Below, piece after piece: positions 7,997 to 16,649 of a stretch of DNA of 24,600 nucleotides. Every line of letters starts with the position of its first letter. The first letter of the stretch is position 1. The translations under genes and the position numbers were made by a program. The notes beneath the pieces are model-generated. The model ran no database searches, was not told the DNA's origin, and was given only the letters and a program-made list of their open reading frames with translations. Origin of the DNA: a virus. The stretch is taken from IMG/VR virus record IMGVR_UViG_3300023210_000210, positions 1 to 24,600 of that record; one strand, 5' to 3'.

Positions 7997-9472
7997 TTAC
8001 GCTGCTTTGAACAACACAAAGTTGTTAGCCGCTTGTACACATAAACATCTCTCAGATAAGAAATGTACTTGCATTGCATCTAAGTCAGAAGTGTAAGCAC
8101 CACCAACAGAACCAGTGATCCAAGACTTCATTCTTCTATCATCCGCTTCAGAAGCTCTGTAACGAGTGTGTAAGAAAGGTCGTCTAATGTTCTTACCTAA
8201 CATTTGATCGTAAACTGTTGAAGTTCCAGCAGGAACTAAAACACCATCAATGTTATCAACTAGACCTCTTGTAGAAGCATCGTTAAGGTATTTCCAGTCA
8301 GTTTTGTAGAAATCATAAGAACCTCTTCTAAAACCAGAGAATCCAAAATTTAAAGCCATATCAGCTTCATTATTGAATAACCCGTAAGAAACAGCTTGAG
8401 TAGAAGAGTAACCTCCACCAGCTTGAGCACCTATCATGTCATCAAAATCAAGAGCAGTAGATCTAGATAAGAATAACATGTTTTCTTCAATTGCACCTTG
8501 CTTGTCAAGATTCTTAAGAACCTCATCAAAATCGCTAATTGCACCAGCACCAGGAGCTGCAGCACCAGCAAAACCAGCATATACATTTCCTCTTTCTTCG
8601 ATTGCAGCGAATAGACCTTCAGTACCTTTATAGTTGTCACCAATTAAAGATGTACCAGCAGCAGCTAATTCACCTTCTACCATAGCCATTTCAAGGTAAT
8701 CTTCAAATCTTAGTCTTGTTTCAGACTCAGCTTTTAAATACCATAAATAACCAGACGTACCATCTTCAGTTGCAACTTCAACCCAACCAATTTGAGCAGT
8801 GTCAGAACCGTTTATTTGGTACTTGTCTTTTATGATTATTGGAGAGTTATGAAATTGTTTAAAAGTAGGCTCAACAGAACCTTCCATTCCGTTAGTACCT
8901 TTTTTAAACTCAGAACCATAAACAAACATGTCAACAGCAGTTGTTCCAGTAAGACCAGCAGGTAAAGCATCAGCCGCATAACCTTTACATTCAAACTTAA
9001 CTGCAGCAGAAGCTCCATCAGCAACTTCATTACCAGCAGCATCTTCTACTCTAGTAACTAAAACTTTGTAAGTAACTAGTTTAGTAGCACTGTCAACTAA
9101 CAATACTGTTTGGTTTTTTCTAACAGCTATGTTAGTGTTACCAGCAGGTAATGTTGGTGTTACAGTATGTATTGCACCAACCGTAGCAATGTTTCCAGCT
9201 AAACCTTTATATGCAATGTGTAATCTATTTTGTTCAGACCAAATTACTTGATCAGATGTCATTGGCATTTCAGCGCCAACCATTCTTAGGAAACCACCTA
9301 TAGTTCTGTTTCCGTATCTTTCTACTTCAGCTTCATAAAGCTCTGGTAAGTATTGCTGAGCAAATGTACCTCCACCAGCACCATCAAATGCTAAGTAGTT
9401 TGATGATAATGCCATTCTATTTTGAGCTGGCACTATCGATGCAGGAAAACTCCCGCTTGTATTAAATCCCAT
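7997..9472 (-). CDS. Major capsid protein, crAss-like HK97-fold
   Basis: 491 residues. The N-terminal part contains YLPELYEAEVERYGNRTIGG, then FLRMVGAEMPMTSDQVIWSEQ and NRLHIAYKG, which I recognise from major capsid proteins of crAss-like and related marine phages. Residues about 85-215 form a Thr/Val/Ala-rich beta region probably inserted in the HK97 fold. After about residue 215 come a helical segment (RLRFEDYLEMAMVEGELAA) and Ala/Gly-rich loops. The C-terminal part has RRPFLHTRYRASEADDRRMK and SWITGSVGGAY, ending in a hydrophobic strand. There is no obvious N-terminal scaffold fusion. A separate acidic protein upstream probably serves as scaffold. The leader before ATG is A/T-rich (TAAATAAATC). 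A strong hairpin follows the gene, consistent with a very abundant transcript. Confidence 0.9.
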   Translation of the reverse strand: MGFNTSGSFPASIVPAQNRMALSSNYLAFDGAGGGTFAQQYLPELYEAEVERYGNRTIGGFLRMVGAEMPMTSDQVIWSEQNRLHIAYKGLAGNIATVGAIHTVTPTLPAGNTNIAVRKNQTVLLVDSATKLVTYKVLVTRVEDAAGNEVADGASAAVKFECKGYAADALPAGLTGTTAVDMFVYGSEFKKGTNGMEGSVEPTFKQFHNSPIIIKDKYQINGSDTAQIGWVEVATEDGTSGYLWYLKAESETRLRFEDYLEMAMVEGELAAAGTSLIGDNYKGTEGLFAAIEERGNVYAGFAGAAAPGAGAISDFDEVLKNLDKQGAIEENMLFLSRSTALDFDDMIGAQAGGGYSSTQAVSYGLFNNEADMALNFGFSGFRRGSYDFYKTDWKYLNDASTRGLVDNIDGVLVPAGTSTVYDQMLGKNIRRPFLHTRYRASEADDRRMKSWITGSVGGAYTSDLDAMQVHFLSERCLCVQAANNFVLFKAA

Positions 9473-9488
9473 GATTTATTTATTTTTT

Positions 9489-10673
9489 TTAAGTGTTATT
9501 TTTTGTTTTAATTTTCAACTTAGAACTATCGACACCATTTATAGCCTTAACTTTTAAACCATTTATATAAACATCACCTCCAGACGTAGTCCTTGGTTCA
9601 TTACTTATATTTTTTGATTTAGCATTAATATCCCTAATAGCATCGGTTTTACCCTGCTCGTAGAAATGGTTAGCAACAGTGTCTGCATTCTCTGCCATAT
9701 AAATAGCTTTGTGGTAACCTTCATAATCTTTTACATTTCCTTTATCATCCATGAACTTCTGGATTAAGTTAGAAATATTAGATTGTTTGTCAGCTACATC
9801 ATCAGGTTTGTTTAAACTATACCTAAATCTTTTTTCATTAACTTTAAATTCAAAACCTTTGAACTTCTCATCGAAAAAATTTTTAGTTTTATTTTTAAAC
9901 ATCTCATGCTTTTCTTTAGCAGATTTTTGTTCATCGTTGTGTTTACTGTAAAAGTCCATAGCTCTTTTCTGATCTTGAGTTACGCCTGGTCTCAACTTGA
10001 TCTCATCGTAATACTTACTCTTAGTTTCTTCTAAAAAACTTTTGGCTTTTGCAATTTCTTCTTTCATAGCGAGTTTTTTCTTTCGGACATCTCGCTCCTC
10101 GTCCACATCCTCGTCATACGAGAATTTATCTTCAAGCATAAAATCTACTTCATCTAAATCTAGATGAGGTTTTGATTGCTTATAATATTCTCTTAATAGT
10201 ATACTATCATCAACACTACTATAATCAGCATTAAGTCTAGTATAATCTTCTATAGTCCCTCCAGTTTCTTCCATAAAAGAAACTAGTTTTTCTATATTTT
10301 CAGGTAGCTTTTTTTGTGTTTGCTTTTCCTGTAATATTTTCTCTTGTTCCTGTGTGGTGTCGGAACTTTCATTGCTTCCAACCACTCCGCTGTCGTTAGC
10401 TGAATCGTCTTCATCTTTAATTTCTTGTATTACCGCTTTAGTTTCCTCGTTATTTTCTGATCCCACTTTTTGCAGTTCCACTTGTTCTTTGGATTGTTCT
10501 TTTTCTTCACGTAGCACGCTACCCTCTGCTTTTGGTTCTTGAATGGCATCTTCTTGTTCTTTGTTTTTCTGGCTTAAATCAACTTTTATTGTTTTTGGAA
10601 TTTCTTTTTCAGTTAATTTCTTAGCTTTAGGTTTCATTTTAAATTCACCTTCTTGTTCTACTTTTTCTGACAT
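9489..10673 (-). CDS. Acidic, coiled-coil scaffold-like capsid assembly protein
   Basis: 394 residues of extreme charge. The first 125 or so are Glu/Lys/Gln-rich and low in hydrophobic residues, with many EQ and KE pairs, and look disordered. The middle contains acidic segments (LDLDEVDFMLEDKF, YDEDVDEERDVRKKKLAMKE) followed by a long predicted helix or coiled coil (about 190-270). The C-terminal part is basic and ends TSGGDVYINGLKVKAINGVD plus a Lys-rich tail. Its place between portal and major capsid genes, together with this composition, is typical of phage scaffolding proteins. No protease motif is visible. The role is inferred. The start follows three ATTAT pentamers. Confidence 0.65.
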   Translation of the reverse strand: MSEKVEQEGEFKMKPKAKKLTEKEIPKTIKVDLSQKNKEQEDAIQEPKAEGSVLREEKEQSKEQVELQKVGSENNEETKAVIQEIKDEDDSANDSGVVGSNESSDTTQEQEKILQEKQTQKKLPENIEKLVSFMEETGGTIEDYTRLNADYSSVDDSILLREYYKQSKPHLDLDEVDFMLEDKFSYDEDVDEERDVRKKKLAMKEEIAKAKSFLEETKSKYYDEIKLRPGVTQDQKRAMDFYSKHNDEQKSAKEKHEMFKNKTKNFFDEKFKGFEFKVNEKRFRYSLNKPDDVADKQSNISNLIQKFMDDKGNVKDYEGYHKAIYMAENADTVANHFYEQGKTDAIRDINAKSKNISNEPRTTSGGDVYINGLKVKAINGVDSSKLKIKTKNNT

Positions 10674-10686
10674 AATATAATATAAT
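10672..10686 (-). repeat. ATTAT x3 leader abutting a start codon
   Basis: On the minus strand three tandem ATTAT pentamers run directly into the ATG of the scaffold-like gene, the same arrangement as the four copies before the 258-residue gene. No Shine-Dalgarno-like sequence is present between the portal stop and this start. Confidence 0.65.
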
Positions 10687-10698
10687 AGTTAATAGTAT

Positions 10699-13104
10699 TT
10701 ATTTTGGAGCAAATTGCTCTAATCCGAATCCTCCTAGGTTGTCATTACCTGAAGATTCGAAGTTTTTAGGTAATAAATCATTCTTTCTTTGATCTATTAG
10801 TTCACTTTGTTGTGTTGCTTGTATTTTAGTTCTTTTATCTTTTCTGTCTTCTTTAGAATTTTCATTTTGAGTTTTAGCCTGTGATTCTACTTGAGCTAGC
10901 TGCATATTAAATTGAAACTCTAATTCCATCAAACCTTTTTTTATCTCTGCTTCCTGTTGCATTTTCTGTATTGCAAATTGAGACTTACCTTGTTCTATTT
11001 GTAATGTAGTCTCAGCCATAGCTTGATTTTTCTGCAATTCAGCCATTGCTGTTCTTTCAGCTGTCTCTGCTTGAGCTTGAGCTTGAGCTTGGATGTTAGC
11101 TTGTTGAGCAGCTTGATCCTCCTTCATTTTCTTTACTCTTCTTTTCTTTAAAACTTGGTTTGCTAGCTTTATGTTATTTACTTCTCTAACATCAATTGCA
11201 TCTTCTAGATATATTTGACCACCCTGTAAAGCAACTTGTATGTTTTGTTCTAGCATTGCTTTTTCTTCCTCATCTGGCTCTAACTTTAGATATATACCAA
11301 AATCGTGAGTGTTATTATTTATCAACTCTTCTAATGTAGCAACATTATACTTAGATATACTTGATTTAAGAGACTCTCTGGTTAATGGAAACATCAACGC
11401 ATCAGATACTCTCAAAGCTATGTTCTCGCATGTCCTAAGTGTTAAATAAAGTATTGATTGTAGTATATGTCTAGTTGCAGTATTTGAATTAGCTGCAGCT
11501 AGCTTTTGTAATCCTACTAAAGCATGTTTATCCGGTGTACTACCATCTCTAGCTTCATTTAATCCGGTTACATCTCTTATCATTTGTAGATAATACTGAT
11601 AAGTTTGTATTAGCGATTGTATTTTTTGACCACCACTAGATGATTGCAGCTCTTGTATAGGTATTTTACCTCTGTTAGCATCTCCATCTTGAGTTAATGA
11701 TCTACCGATAATACTACCAGTTTGAAAATACATGTTTAAAGCTTCTGCTGGATTGTAATTTGTACCATTACCTAGATCTATTTCAGCTAAACCATCAGCA
11801 TCCACATAAACACCATCAGGAACAACTCTTGATAACACTTGTTGTATTTTCATGTGAGTTAATTGAATCATATCAGCAAAACCTGTTATTCTACTTACTG
11901 TTGACTCAATTCTACCCTTGTACATTTTTGGTGCACATATATTATAATTCATTTTAACCTTTACTGTATCAGCATAAGGTCTTGTCATATTTTCAGCTAG
12001 TTTCCATTCTAACATCTCATCATGACCTAGGATTTTAGCTCCACTATACAAAACTTCTATAGCTCTAAATGACTTATCAAAATTATCATTTTCTGGTGGA
12101 TTAAAAGTATCTGTTTTTTCTATAGACTTTTCTAATCCATTAGCTGTTTGTTTTATTTTCCAAACTTGGTTAGCGTAAGTTTTGTACTCAAAATACAATA
12201 CTTGAATATCGTTGTTATTGTCCCTACCATTCCAATTTCTAGTGTAGTTACTATTTCCAGGATATTTTTGAATTCTTTCTAACTGTTCTGATGTTAAGTG
12301 AGGAAACTGCTTCTTTAATTCTGGTAAACTTATAGACTTAACTTCTCCAACGTAATAAATATCTTCAAAGTTAGGATCTTCGGAATAAGAATATATTAAG
12401 TTAGCTGGATCAACATAATCAACAGTAACACCTTCAGATCTATTAAAACTAGTTTTATCACAAGCAATACCAAGTACTGTTAAATCTTCAGTTAATCTTT
12501 TTCTTACTAGATCATATTTATTGTTATCTAGTACATTGTTTATTAATTCTTCTTCTGCAACTTCAATAGACTGTTTATAATCCATCTGCAAATGCAATGA
12601 TAAATCATCCTCATCCTCTAACTCTAATCCTTTACCACCCTCTTTTGATATATCTAACCCTGTTAATTGTTTAGTTTTTTTAATAAGTTCTTTATGTATC
12701 ATATCCCTATGTAAAGCCTCAGCATATTGAGTTCTTTTAACTAGAGATACAGGATCTTGAGCATAAGCTGTTATTTCATAATTTCTTTGTGACATACCAT
12801 TCACTAGTATATCTACGAATTTAGGTATAATAGGTACAGGTTTCCAATCTAAATTTAAGTAAGATAAATCTCCATTAATGGAAAGCTCATCTTTGTATTT
12901 TTGTACTGATTGTTCACCTCTACTATATAACCTTAATCTGTGGAAGTTATTATAGTTAGTTGAAAATCTATCCCCATTTCTACCAGACCAAAACCATTCT
13001 CCTTCTATAGCTCTACCTACCTGGGTTCCGTACTCAAGTGTTTGTTTCTCTATATCAGGTACCACCTGATCAGGAAATGAACTATTGCTATTAGTATTAA
13101 CCAT
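10699..13104 (-). CDS. Portal protein, crAss-like
   Basis: 801 residues. The segments LRLYSRGEQSVQKYKDEL, LSYLNLDWKPVPIIPKFVD and ILVNGMSQRNYEI (about residues 55-110) are hallmarks I recognise from portal proteins of crAss-like phages. The central part (about 190-560) has mixed alpha/beta portal character, with GRIESTVSRITGFADMIQLT and RDVTGLNEARDGSTPDKHAL. The last 170 residues are a Gln/Ala/Glu-rich helical region with a QAQAQAQAE run at about 667-675, then the tail FESSGNDNLGGFGLEQFAPK. The long C-terminal helix suits the portal barrel that extends into the capsid. The ATG directly follows the TAA of the large terminase, so the two genes are tightly coupled. It forms the dodecameric DNA gate at one capsid vertex. 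Confidence 0.92.
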   Translation of the reverse strand: MVNTNSNSSFPDQVVPDIEKQTLEYGTQVGRAIEGEWFWSGRNGDRFSTNYNNFHRLRLYSRGEQSVQKYKDELSINGDLSYLNLDWKPVPIIPKFVDILVNGMSQRNYEITAYAQDPVSLVKRTQYAEALHRDMIHKELIKKTKQLTGLDISKEGGKGLELEDEDDLSLHLQMDYKQSIEVAEEELINNVLDNNKYDLVRKRLTEDLTVLGIACDKTSFNRSEGVTVDYVDPANLIYSYSEDPNFEDIYYVGEVKSISLPELKKQFPHLTSEQLERIQKYPGNSNYTRNWNGRDNNNDIQVLYFEYKTYANQVWKIKQTANGLEKSIEKTDTFNPPENDNFDKSFRAIEVLYSGAKILGHDEMLEWKLAENMTRPYADTVKVKMNYNICAPKMYKGRIESTVSRITGFADMIQLTHMKIQQVLSRVVPDGVYVDADGLAEIDLGNGTNYNPAEALNMYFQTGSIIGRSLTQDGDANRGKIPIQELQSSSGGQKIQSLIQTYQYYLQMIRDVTGLNEARDGSTPDKHALVGLQKLAAANSNTATRHILQSILYLTLRTCENIALRVSDALMFPLTRESLKSSISKYNVATLEELINNNTHDFGIYLKLEPDEEEKAMLEQNIQVALQGGQIYLEDAIDVREVNNIKLANQVLKKRRVKKMKEDQAAQQANIQAQAQAQAETAERTAMAELQKNQAMAETTLQIEQGKSQFAIQKMQQEAEIKKGLMELEFQFNMQLAQVESQAKTQNENSKEDRKDKRTKIQATQQSELIDQRKNDLLPKNFESSGNDNLGGFGLEQFAPK

Positions 13105-15330
13105 TTATTTTATTATTTTTGAAATACTACCCTCGTTATTATATTTTTTAATACCTAAGTTTACAAACTTTGTTGTTCTTTCAGCTATAGGTTTATACAT
13201 ATTTCTGTTACAACCCATTACTGCTAATCCAGAACTTATAGAAGCATCGTGTTTTGTTCTGTTATTTATATTGAATGTAGCCCAATCTTCTAGAGTTCTT
13301 TGAAAATACATATCACCATAAGAATCCTCACTTAAACCTACATAATTTTCTATATAAGTTTCTATTGCTGCTGCATGAGCTTGTTTAATGTCTTCTGATG
13401 AATTAGGTATGCCACCAATTTCTCTTTCAGTTATTGATAGTTTATTCCAGGTTTTATCTGGTCTATTCATTGAAAAACCTCTATAACCTCTTCTTTTTAA
13501 ATAGTAAAGTAATCTAGGCTTATTATTTTCTGCTAGTATAGGCATCCCATAAAAAACTAACGCCATCAATACATCTTCAAAAAATATTTCAGCAGTTGGC
13601 GGTCTAGATATATACTCTAAGAAAAAGTGATTAGGTGGAGCATCTTCCATACTGTACTTAGTTAAGCCATGTAAAGCTCCGTTAGAACCTCTTTTGTCAA
13701 CTGTTCCTGAAATATCATAACTATCACAACCAAAAGCACCTATGTGCTCGTTTGCTGGGTATTTCACTCCATTCTTTAGTATTACACGATTTTGAAGATT
13801 TTTAGGTGGAATCCATGATATTTTAAATCTACCACCGTTGTTTGGAAGAAAAATAACTCTAGTTTCTTTCACACCATTCTCCCATTGAAAATTACCTGTA
13901 GTTACATTTACAGTATTATTTAACTCTTCATTCCAATCAATTTGCTCGTATATTTTAACTAGATTAAATAAACTTTCTTGAGTTTCGTCTCTAAAAGCAT
14001 GTTTCTCAGTTCTTGGGAATTGTCTGAAAAATTCATTTAAACCATCTTGATCGCTCTTTAAGCCTTCTGCCTCATTATCCCAATATTCTATAACACCTAT
14101 ATGTATTGGTAATCCATCTATACCTTTGACTGGTTTTTTAGGTGTATCAAATACAGGTATACCAAACATATCTATATAACCTTCGTAGTTCCATTCCATA
14201 GGTATAAACAAAGAATACAAACCTGACTTCGTTTGGCCATTCTTATTCCTATTGGTTACATCTGAATTACTATATATGTCTTTAAAGTTTTGCCCTCCTT
14301 TATCTAAAGCATTTGACGTTGAACCCATCATGCACTTACCTATAATTCTTCTACCTAACCTAAGACAAGTTTTAGTAACTTTCCAGTTATTCTTTATATT
14401 GTCAGGTCTTTCCCATTTACCGCTTTCGTCGTGTGCTAACAACTTTAGTTTTTCACCATCGTAGCTGTTGTCTCCAGTGTTCTTCCAGTCAATGGTTGTA
14501 TCTAATCCATCTATCTCCTCTAACTTTTCTCCAGAATCTAATTTCCTTCTTGTTAACTTTGAAGCCGGAACTCTATACGCCAATTCAGTTTTAGGGCGAT
14601 CCATACCATCTTGTATCGGTTTGAAAAAGAACGGATAGTTAACTGATATGGGTACGACTTTATCAGTAAACATTTTCTTTGCATCAGCCCCTGTCTTTGA
14701 TAGTATGCCAAATCTAGAGTCACTTGACATTGTTGCTTGGTTGGTGAGTTCTGCAGAAGCCATAAAGGAAAATCCTGAACGTCTGTTTTTAAGGTAGCAC
14801 ATCCCGTAACACCTTTGATCTGCTTTGCAAGCTTCCCAGAAATAGAAAAATAACTTGTTTGATTCTCTATAATCGGCTGAGCCAACATCAATCTTTGACC
14901 ATTGCAAGTACATGTAGTGAGTACCAGTAATGTAGTTAGGAGTACCATTGTTATAATACCAATAACCTTCTTCTCTGTAATTAAATTCTTTTTCAATATA
15001 GTCAACCCATTTTTCTTTAAACTGTATAGGATATTGGTCCCACTCAAAAGTGCTCTTTATTTTAGTAAGTTCTTTCGGGTAAGGTTGTTTTTCCCAGTAT
15101 TGTTCGCTTTTATCTTCGCTTCGTTTAACCGGTTCATTGATTGCTGGTAAAGCAATGCGGAGGTTTTGTATTTCAATGATCTGTCCAATTTGTCCAGTTT
15201 TACTAATAACAATAAAATCGTAATCGTAATTATAACCGTATTCCCACTTTTTTAGTCTGTTACTTTTTTTTAAAACCTTAGGATTAACAACATCTTTTAT
15301 TATTTTAAATAATGATTGTTGATAACTCAT
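13105..15330 (-). CDS. terL: Terminase large subunit, crAss-like
   Basis: 741 residues: packaging ATPase plus headful nuclease. LKNRRSGFS at residues 180-188 is a deviant Walker A of the type seen in crAss-like terminases. LKLLAHDE at 295-302 is the Walker B with acidic D301 and catalytic E302. GSTSNAL at 336-342 fits the coupling motif. In the C-terminal RNase H-like nuclease, FGCDSYD at 533-539 supplies the first acidic metal ligands and is followed by a conserved-looking KRGSNGALHG. The N-terminal 150 residues hold family-typical YYNNGTPNYITGTHYMYLQW. Its ATG overlaps the preceding stop (ATGA), and the portal gene starts right after its TAA. It acts at the portal vertex to drive DNA into preformed capsids. 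Confidence 0.93.
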   Translation of the reverse strand: MSYQQSLFKIIKDVVNPKVLKKSNRLKKWEYGYNYDYDFIVISKTGQIGQIIEIQNLRIALPAINEPVKRSEDKSEQYWEKQPYPKELTKIKSTFEWDQYPIQFKEKWVDYIEKEFNYREEGYWYYNNGTPNYITGTHYMYLQWSKIDVGSADYRESNKLFFYFWEACKADQRCYGMCYLKNRRSGFSFMASAELTNQATMSSDSRFGILSKTGADAKKMFTDKVVPISVNYPFFFKPIQDGMDRPKTELAYRVPASKLTRRKLDSGEKLEEIDGLDTTIDWKNTGDNSYDGEKLKLLAHDESGKWERPDNIKNNWKVTKTCLRLGRRIIGKCMMGSTSNALDKGGQNFKDIYSNSDVTNRNKNGQTKSGLYSLFIPMEWNYEGYIDMFGIPVFDTPKKPVKGIDGLPIHIGVIEYWDNEAEGLKSDQDGLNEFFRQFPRTEKHAFRDETQESLFNLVKIYEQIDWNEELNNTVNVTTGNFQWENGVKETRVIFLPNNGGRFKISWIPPKNLQNRVILKNGVKYPANEHIGAFGCDSYDISGTVDKRGSNGALHGLTKYSMEDAPPNHFFLEYISRPPTAEIFFEDVLMALVFYGMPILAENNKPRLLYYLKRRGYRGFSMNRPDKTWNKLSITEREIGGIPNSSEDIKQAHAAAIETYIENYVGLSEDSYGDMYFQRTLEDWATFNINNRTKHDASISSGLAVMGCNRNMYKPIAERTTKFVNLGIKKYNNEGSISKIIK

Positions 15331-15605
15331 TTCTTCCTAGTTTCTGGTGATATAGAGAATGATCTCTCAGGTTTGTTTGCTTCCTTTGGTTTATCTTCTA
15401 ACAACGCTTCTTCTTCCTCCATTCTATGGAGTATTTCAAACGCATCAAATATAGCTAGTTTCTTTGTAGCTGCAGCATTTTTTAGTCTATCTGCTGTGAC
15501 ATCATCATCCGTGTTGACTATAGGTTCTTTAGCAACTTTAATCAATTCCTCAACTGCTATTCGCCCAGCTTGGATTATACTCTTTTTCGTTTCCTTCGTA
15601 TTCAT
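15327..15605 (-). CDS. Candidate terminase small subunit (92 aa)
   Basis: 92 residues, almost all helical: SIIQAGRIAVEELIKVAKEP, then TADRLKNAAATKKLAIFDA and an acidic FEILHRMEEEEALLED helix, ending in a short disordered tail. It sits immediately upstream of terL with a 4-base overlap. Small helical proteins in this place are often the DNA-recognition subunit of terminase, but no clear helix-turn-helix can be asserted. The start used is the first in-frame Met and lies 56 bases inside the preceding gene. Starting at the next Met (in the FEILHRM helix) would remove most of the protein, so the long overlap seems real. Function is inferred from size and position. Confidence 0.55.
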   Translation of the reverse strand: MNTKETKKSIIQAGRIAVEELIKVAKEPIVNTDDDVTADRLKNAAATKKLAIFDAFEILHRMEEEEALLEDKPKEANKPERSFSISPETRKK

Positions 15606-16155
15606 GTGTTAGTGCAATATCATTAGATTTCATACAATATAAACGTTCACTACCAAAATAAAACTCAAACTCTGAATTAGGTGTAAACGTTATTAATTCT
15701 CCACTACTTATGCCAATACTTTCAAGTTGTTTATTAGAGTACTTAATAATACCCTTTAGTGGAACTTCTTTTTCTAGACTAAAATCCTTATCATGGATTA
15801 TAGGTTTAACAAAACAATAATCTAAGTTAGTGTTATACTCATCATTGTTTTTATACAAATATATCTGAGTAATATTACAAAAATACATATTATCTTTAAA
15901 ATAAGAACCGCTATTCTTTTCATCACCTCTCATATCGTAGTACCTTCTAAATATGTTGTGATGAACAACAACTTCATCACCTTTTTTAATAGGTGTATTA
16001 TAAGCTTTTGGTGTAGATATGACTATAGCTCTCTTGCTAACGAAGTTGTGGTTTTCAACACTAGTATTAACTATAAGTTCGTTTTCTCCTATTTTTTTAA
16101 CATTTTCATATCTACCATTCAATGGCTTTATTATGAAATTATATAAACCTTGCAT
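15550..16155 (-). CDS. Protein with two tandem GroES-like folds
   Basis: 201 residues with two halves that each follow the order of elements in co-chaperonin GroES. Half one (about 3-102): strand YNFIIKPL, a loop with NELIVNTS that could match the mobile loop, strand KRAIVIST, then PIKKGDEVVVH (compare VKVGDIVIF of GroES) and NMYFCNITQIYLYK at the place of the C-terminal strand. Half two (about 112-185): CFVKPI, KGIIKYSN, ISSGELITFTP, and ERLYCMKSNDIAL, which resembles the EVLIMSESDI ending of GroES. The conserved-looking tail NEKEYNPSW follows. It lies in the packaging operon, far from groEL-groES, and its last 56 bases overlap the next gene. The fold call rests on motif order only; it may be a structural or assembly factor that borrowed the fold rather than a working co-chaperonin. 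Confidence 0.65.
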   Translation of the reverse strand: MQGLYNFIIKPLNGRYENVKKIGENELIVNTSVENHNFVSKRAIVISTPKAYNTPIKKGDEVVVHHNIFRRYYDMRGDEKNSGSYFKDNMYFCNITQIYLYKNNDEYNTNLDYCFVKPIIHDKDFSLEKEVPLKGIIKYSNKQLESIGISSGELITFTPNSEFEFYFGSERLYCMKSNDIALTHEYEGNEKEYNPSWANSS

Positions 16156-16382
16156 TAGTATTCTAAATCGTATTCAACAGATATAGACATATTCTTGTTG
16201 AAGTTTTTCCAAGGTAAAACCTCATTATCTTTTTCAATAAAAATGCTATAAGAACGATCATCATCATTCAAAACTATATTAGCTATAGTATGTCCACCAT
16301 AAACCTGTTGACCAACAGAATAATGCATTGCATCATTTTTGTAATCAGAACCTATGCTAATTTTTCTTATTATAGCTTTCAT
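16155..16382 (-). CDS. Small conserved phage protein, unknown (75 aa)
   Basis: 75 residues. It has beta-strand-like segments (KAIIRKISIG, YSIFIEKDNEVLPWKNF, MSISVEYDLEY) and a GQQVYGGHTIANIVLNDDD stretch that suggests a small beta-barrel. It starts in a TAATG overlap with the previous stop and ends in a second TAATG overlap with the double-GroES gene, so all three are coupled. Similar small proteins occur in marine phage contigs in my recollection, without assigned function. Confidence 0.6.
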   Translation of the reverse strand: MKAIIRKISIGSDYKNDAMHYSVGQQVYGGHTIANIVLNDDDRSYSIFIEKDNEVLPWKNFNKNMSISVEYDLEY

Positions 16383-16627
16383 TAGTCCTCAACTTTTTCA
16401 AGCTCAGCTTCAATTTCAGTGTAAGATCCGTCTTCTACATTTATATTAACTGATCCGTATTCTTCCTCTAACTCTGCTTTTATTCTTTGATCTTCTTCGT
16501 TTATAGATTTTATCTTGTGAAGTAAAGCATGCTTTTGAGATTCTAGATAACCTATAGAGTTTAATGTCTCGCTTAATTCTTTTTGAATATCTTGTATTCT
16601 TTTTAATTGTTCGTCTTTAATTTTCAT
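16382..16627 (-). CDS. Small coiled-coil phage protein (81 aa)
   Basis: 81 residues. Residues 5-58 form a likely long coiled coil (KDEQLKRIQDIQKELSETLN, then LESQKHALLHKIKSINEE). After it comes EEEYGSVNINVEDGSYTEIE, a motif I recall from small proteins shared by Bacteroidetes and other marine phages. The function is unknown; the shape resembles prefoldin-like helical hairpins or structural spacers. The leader is AAAATTAAATTAA before ATG, matching the pentamer leader of groEL. Its stop overlaps the next start (TAATG). Confidence 0.65.
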   Translation of the reverse strand: MKIKDEQLKRIQDIQKELSETLNSIGYLESQKHALLHKIKSINEEDQRIKAELEEEYGSVNINVEDGSYTEIEAELEKVED

Positions 16628-16640
16628 TTAATTTAATTTT
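16626..16640 (-). repeat. TAAAT pentamer leader abutting a start codon
   Basis: On the minus strand the leader reads AAAATTAAATTAAATG, two perfect and one imperfect TAAAT-type pentamer ending in the start codon of the coiled-coil gene. This is the same leader type as upstream of groEL. Confidence 0.55.
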
Positions 16641-16649
16641 ATTTTTTAA

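Noticed and set aside
8434-9042. Short Leu/Val-rich frames overlapping the capsid gene on both strands
   Set aside because: They are shifted-frame shadows of an Ala/Gly/Thr-rich capsid coding sequence and show no independent signal.
10354-10542. Ser/Leu-rich plus-strand frame opposite the scaffold-like gene
   Set aside because: Antisense of a Glu/Lys/Asp-rich gene naturally yields Ser/Leu/Phe-rich frames; no other support.
14553-15047. 164-residue minus-strand frame inside terL
   Set aside because: It lies in another frame of the terminase ATPase region, whose motifs are intact; its product is low-complexity and has no leader or coupling to neighbours.
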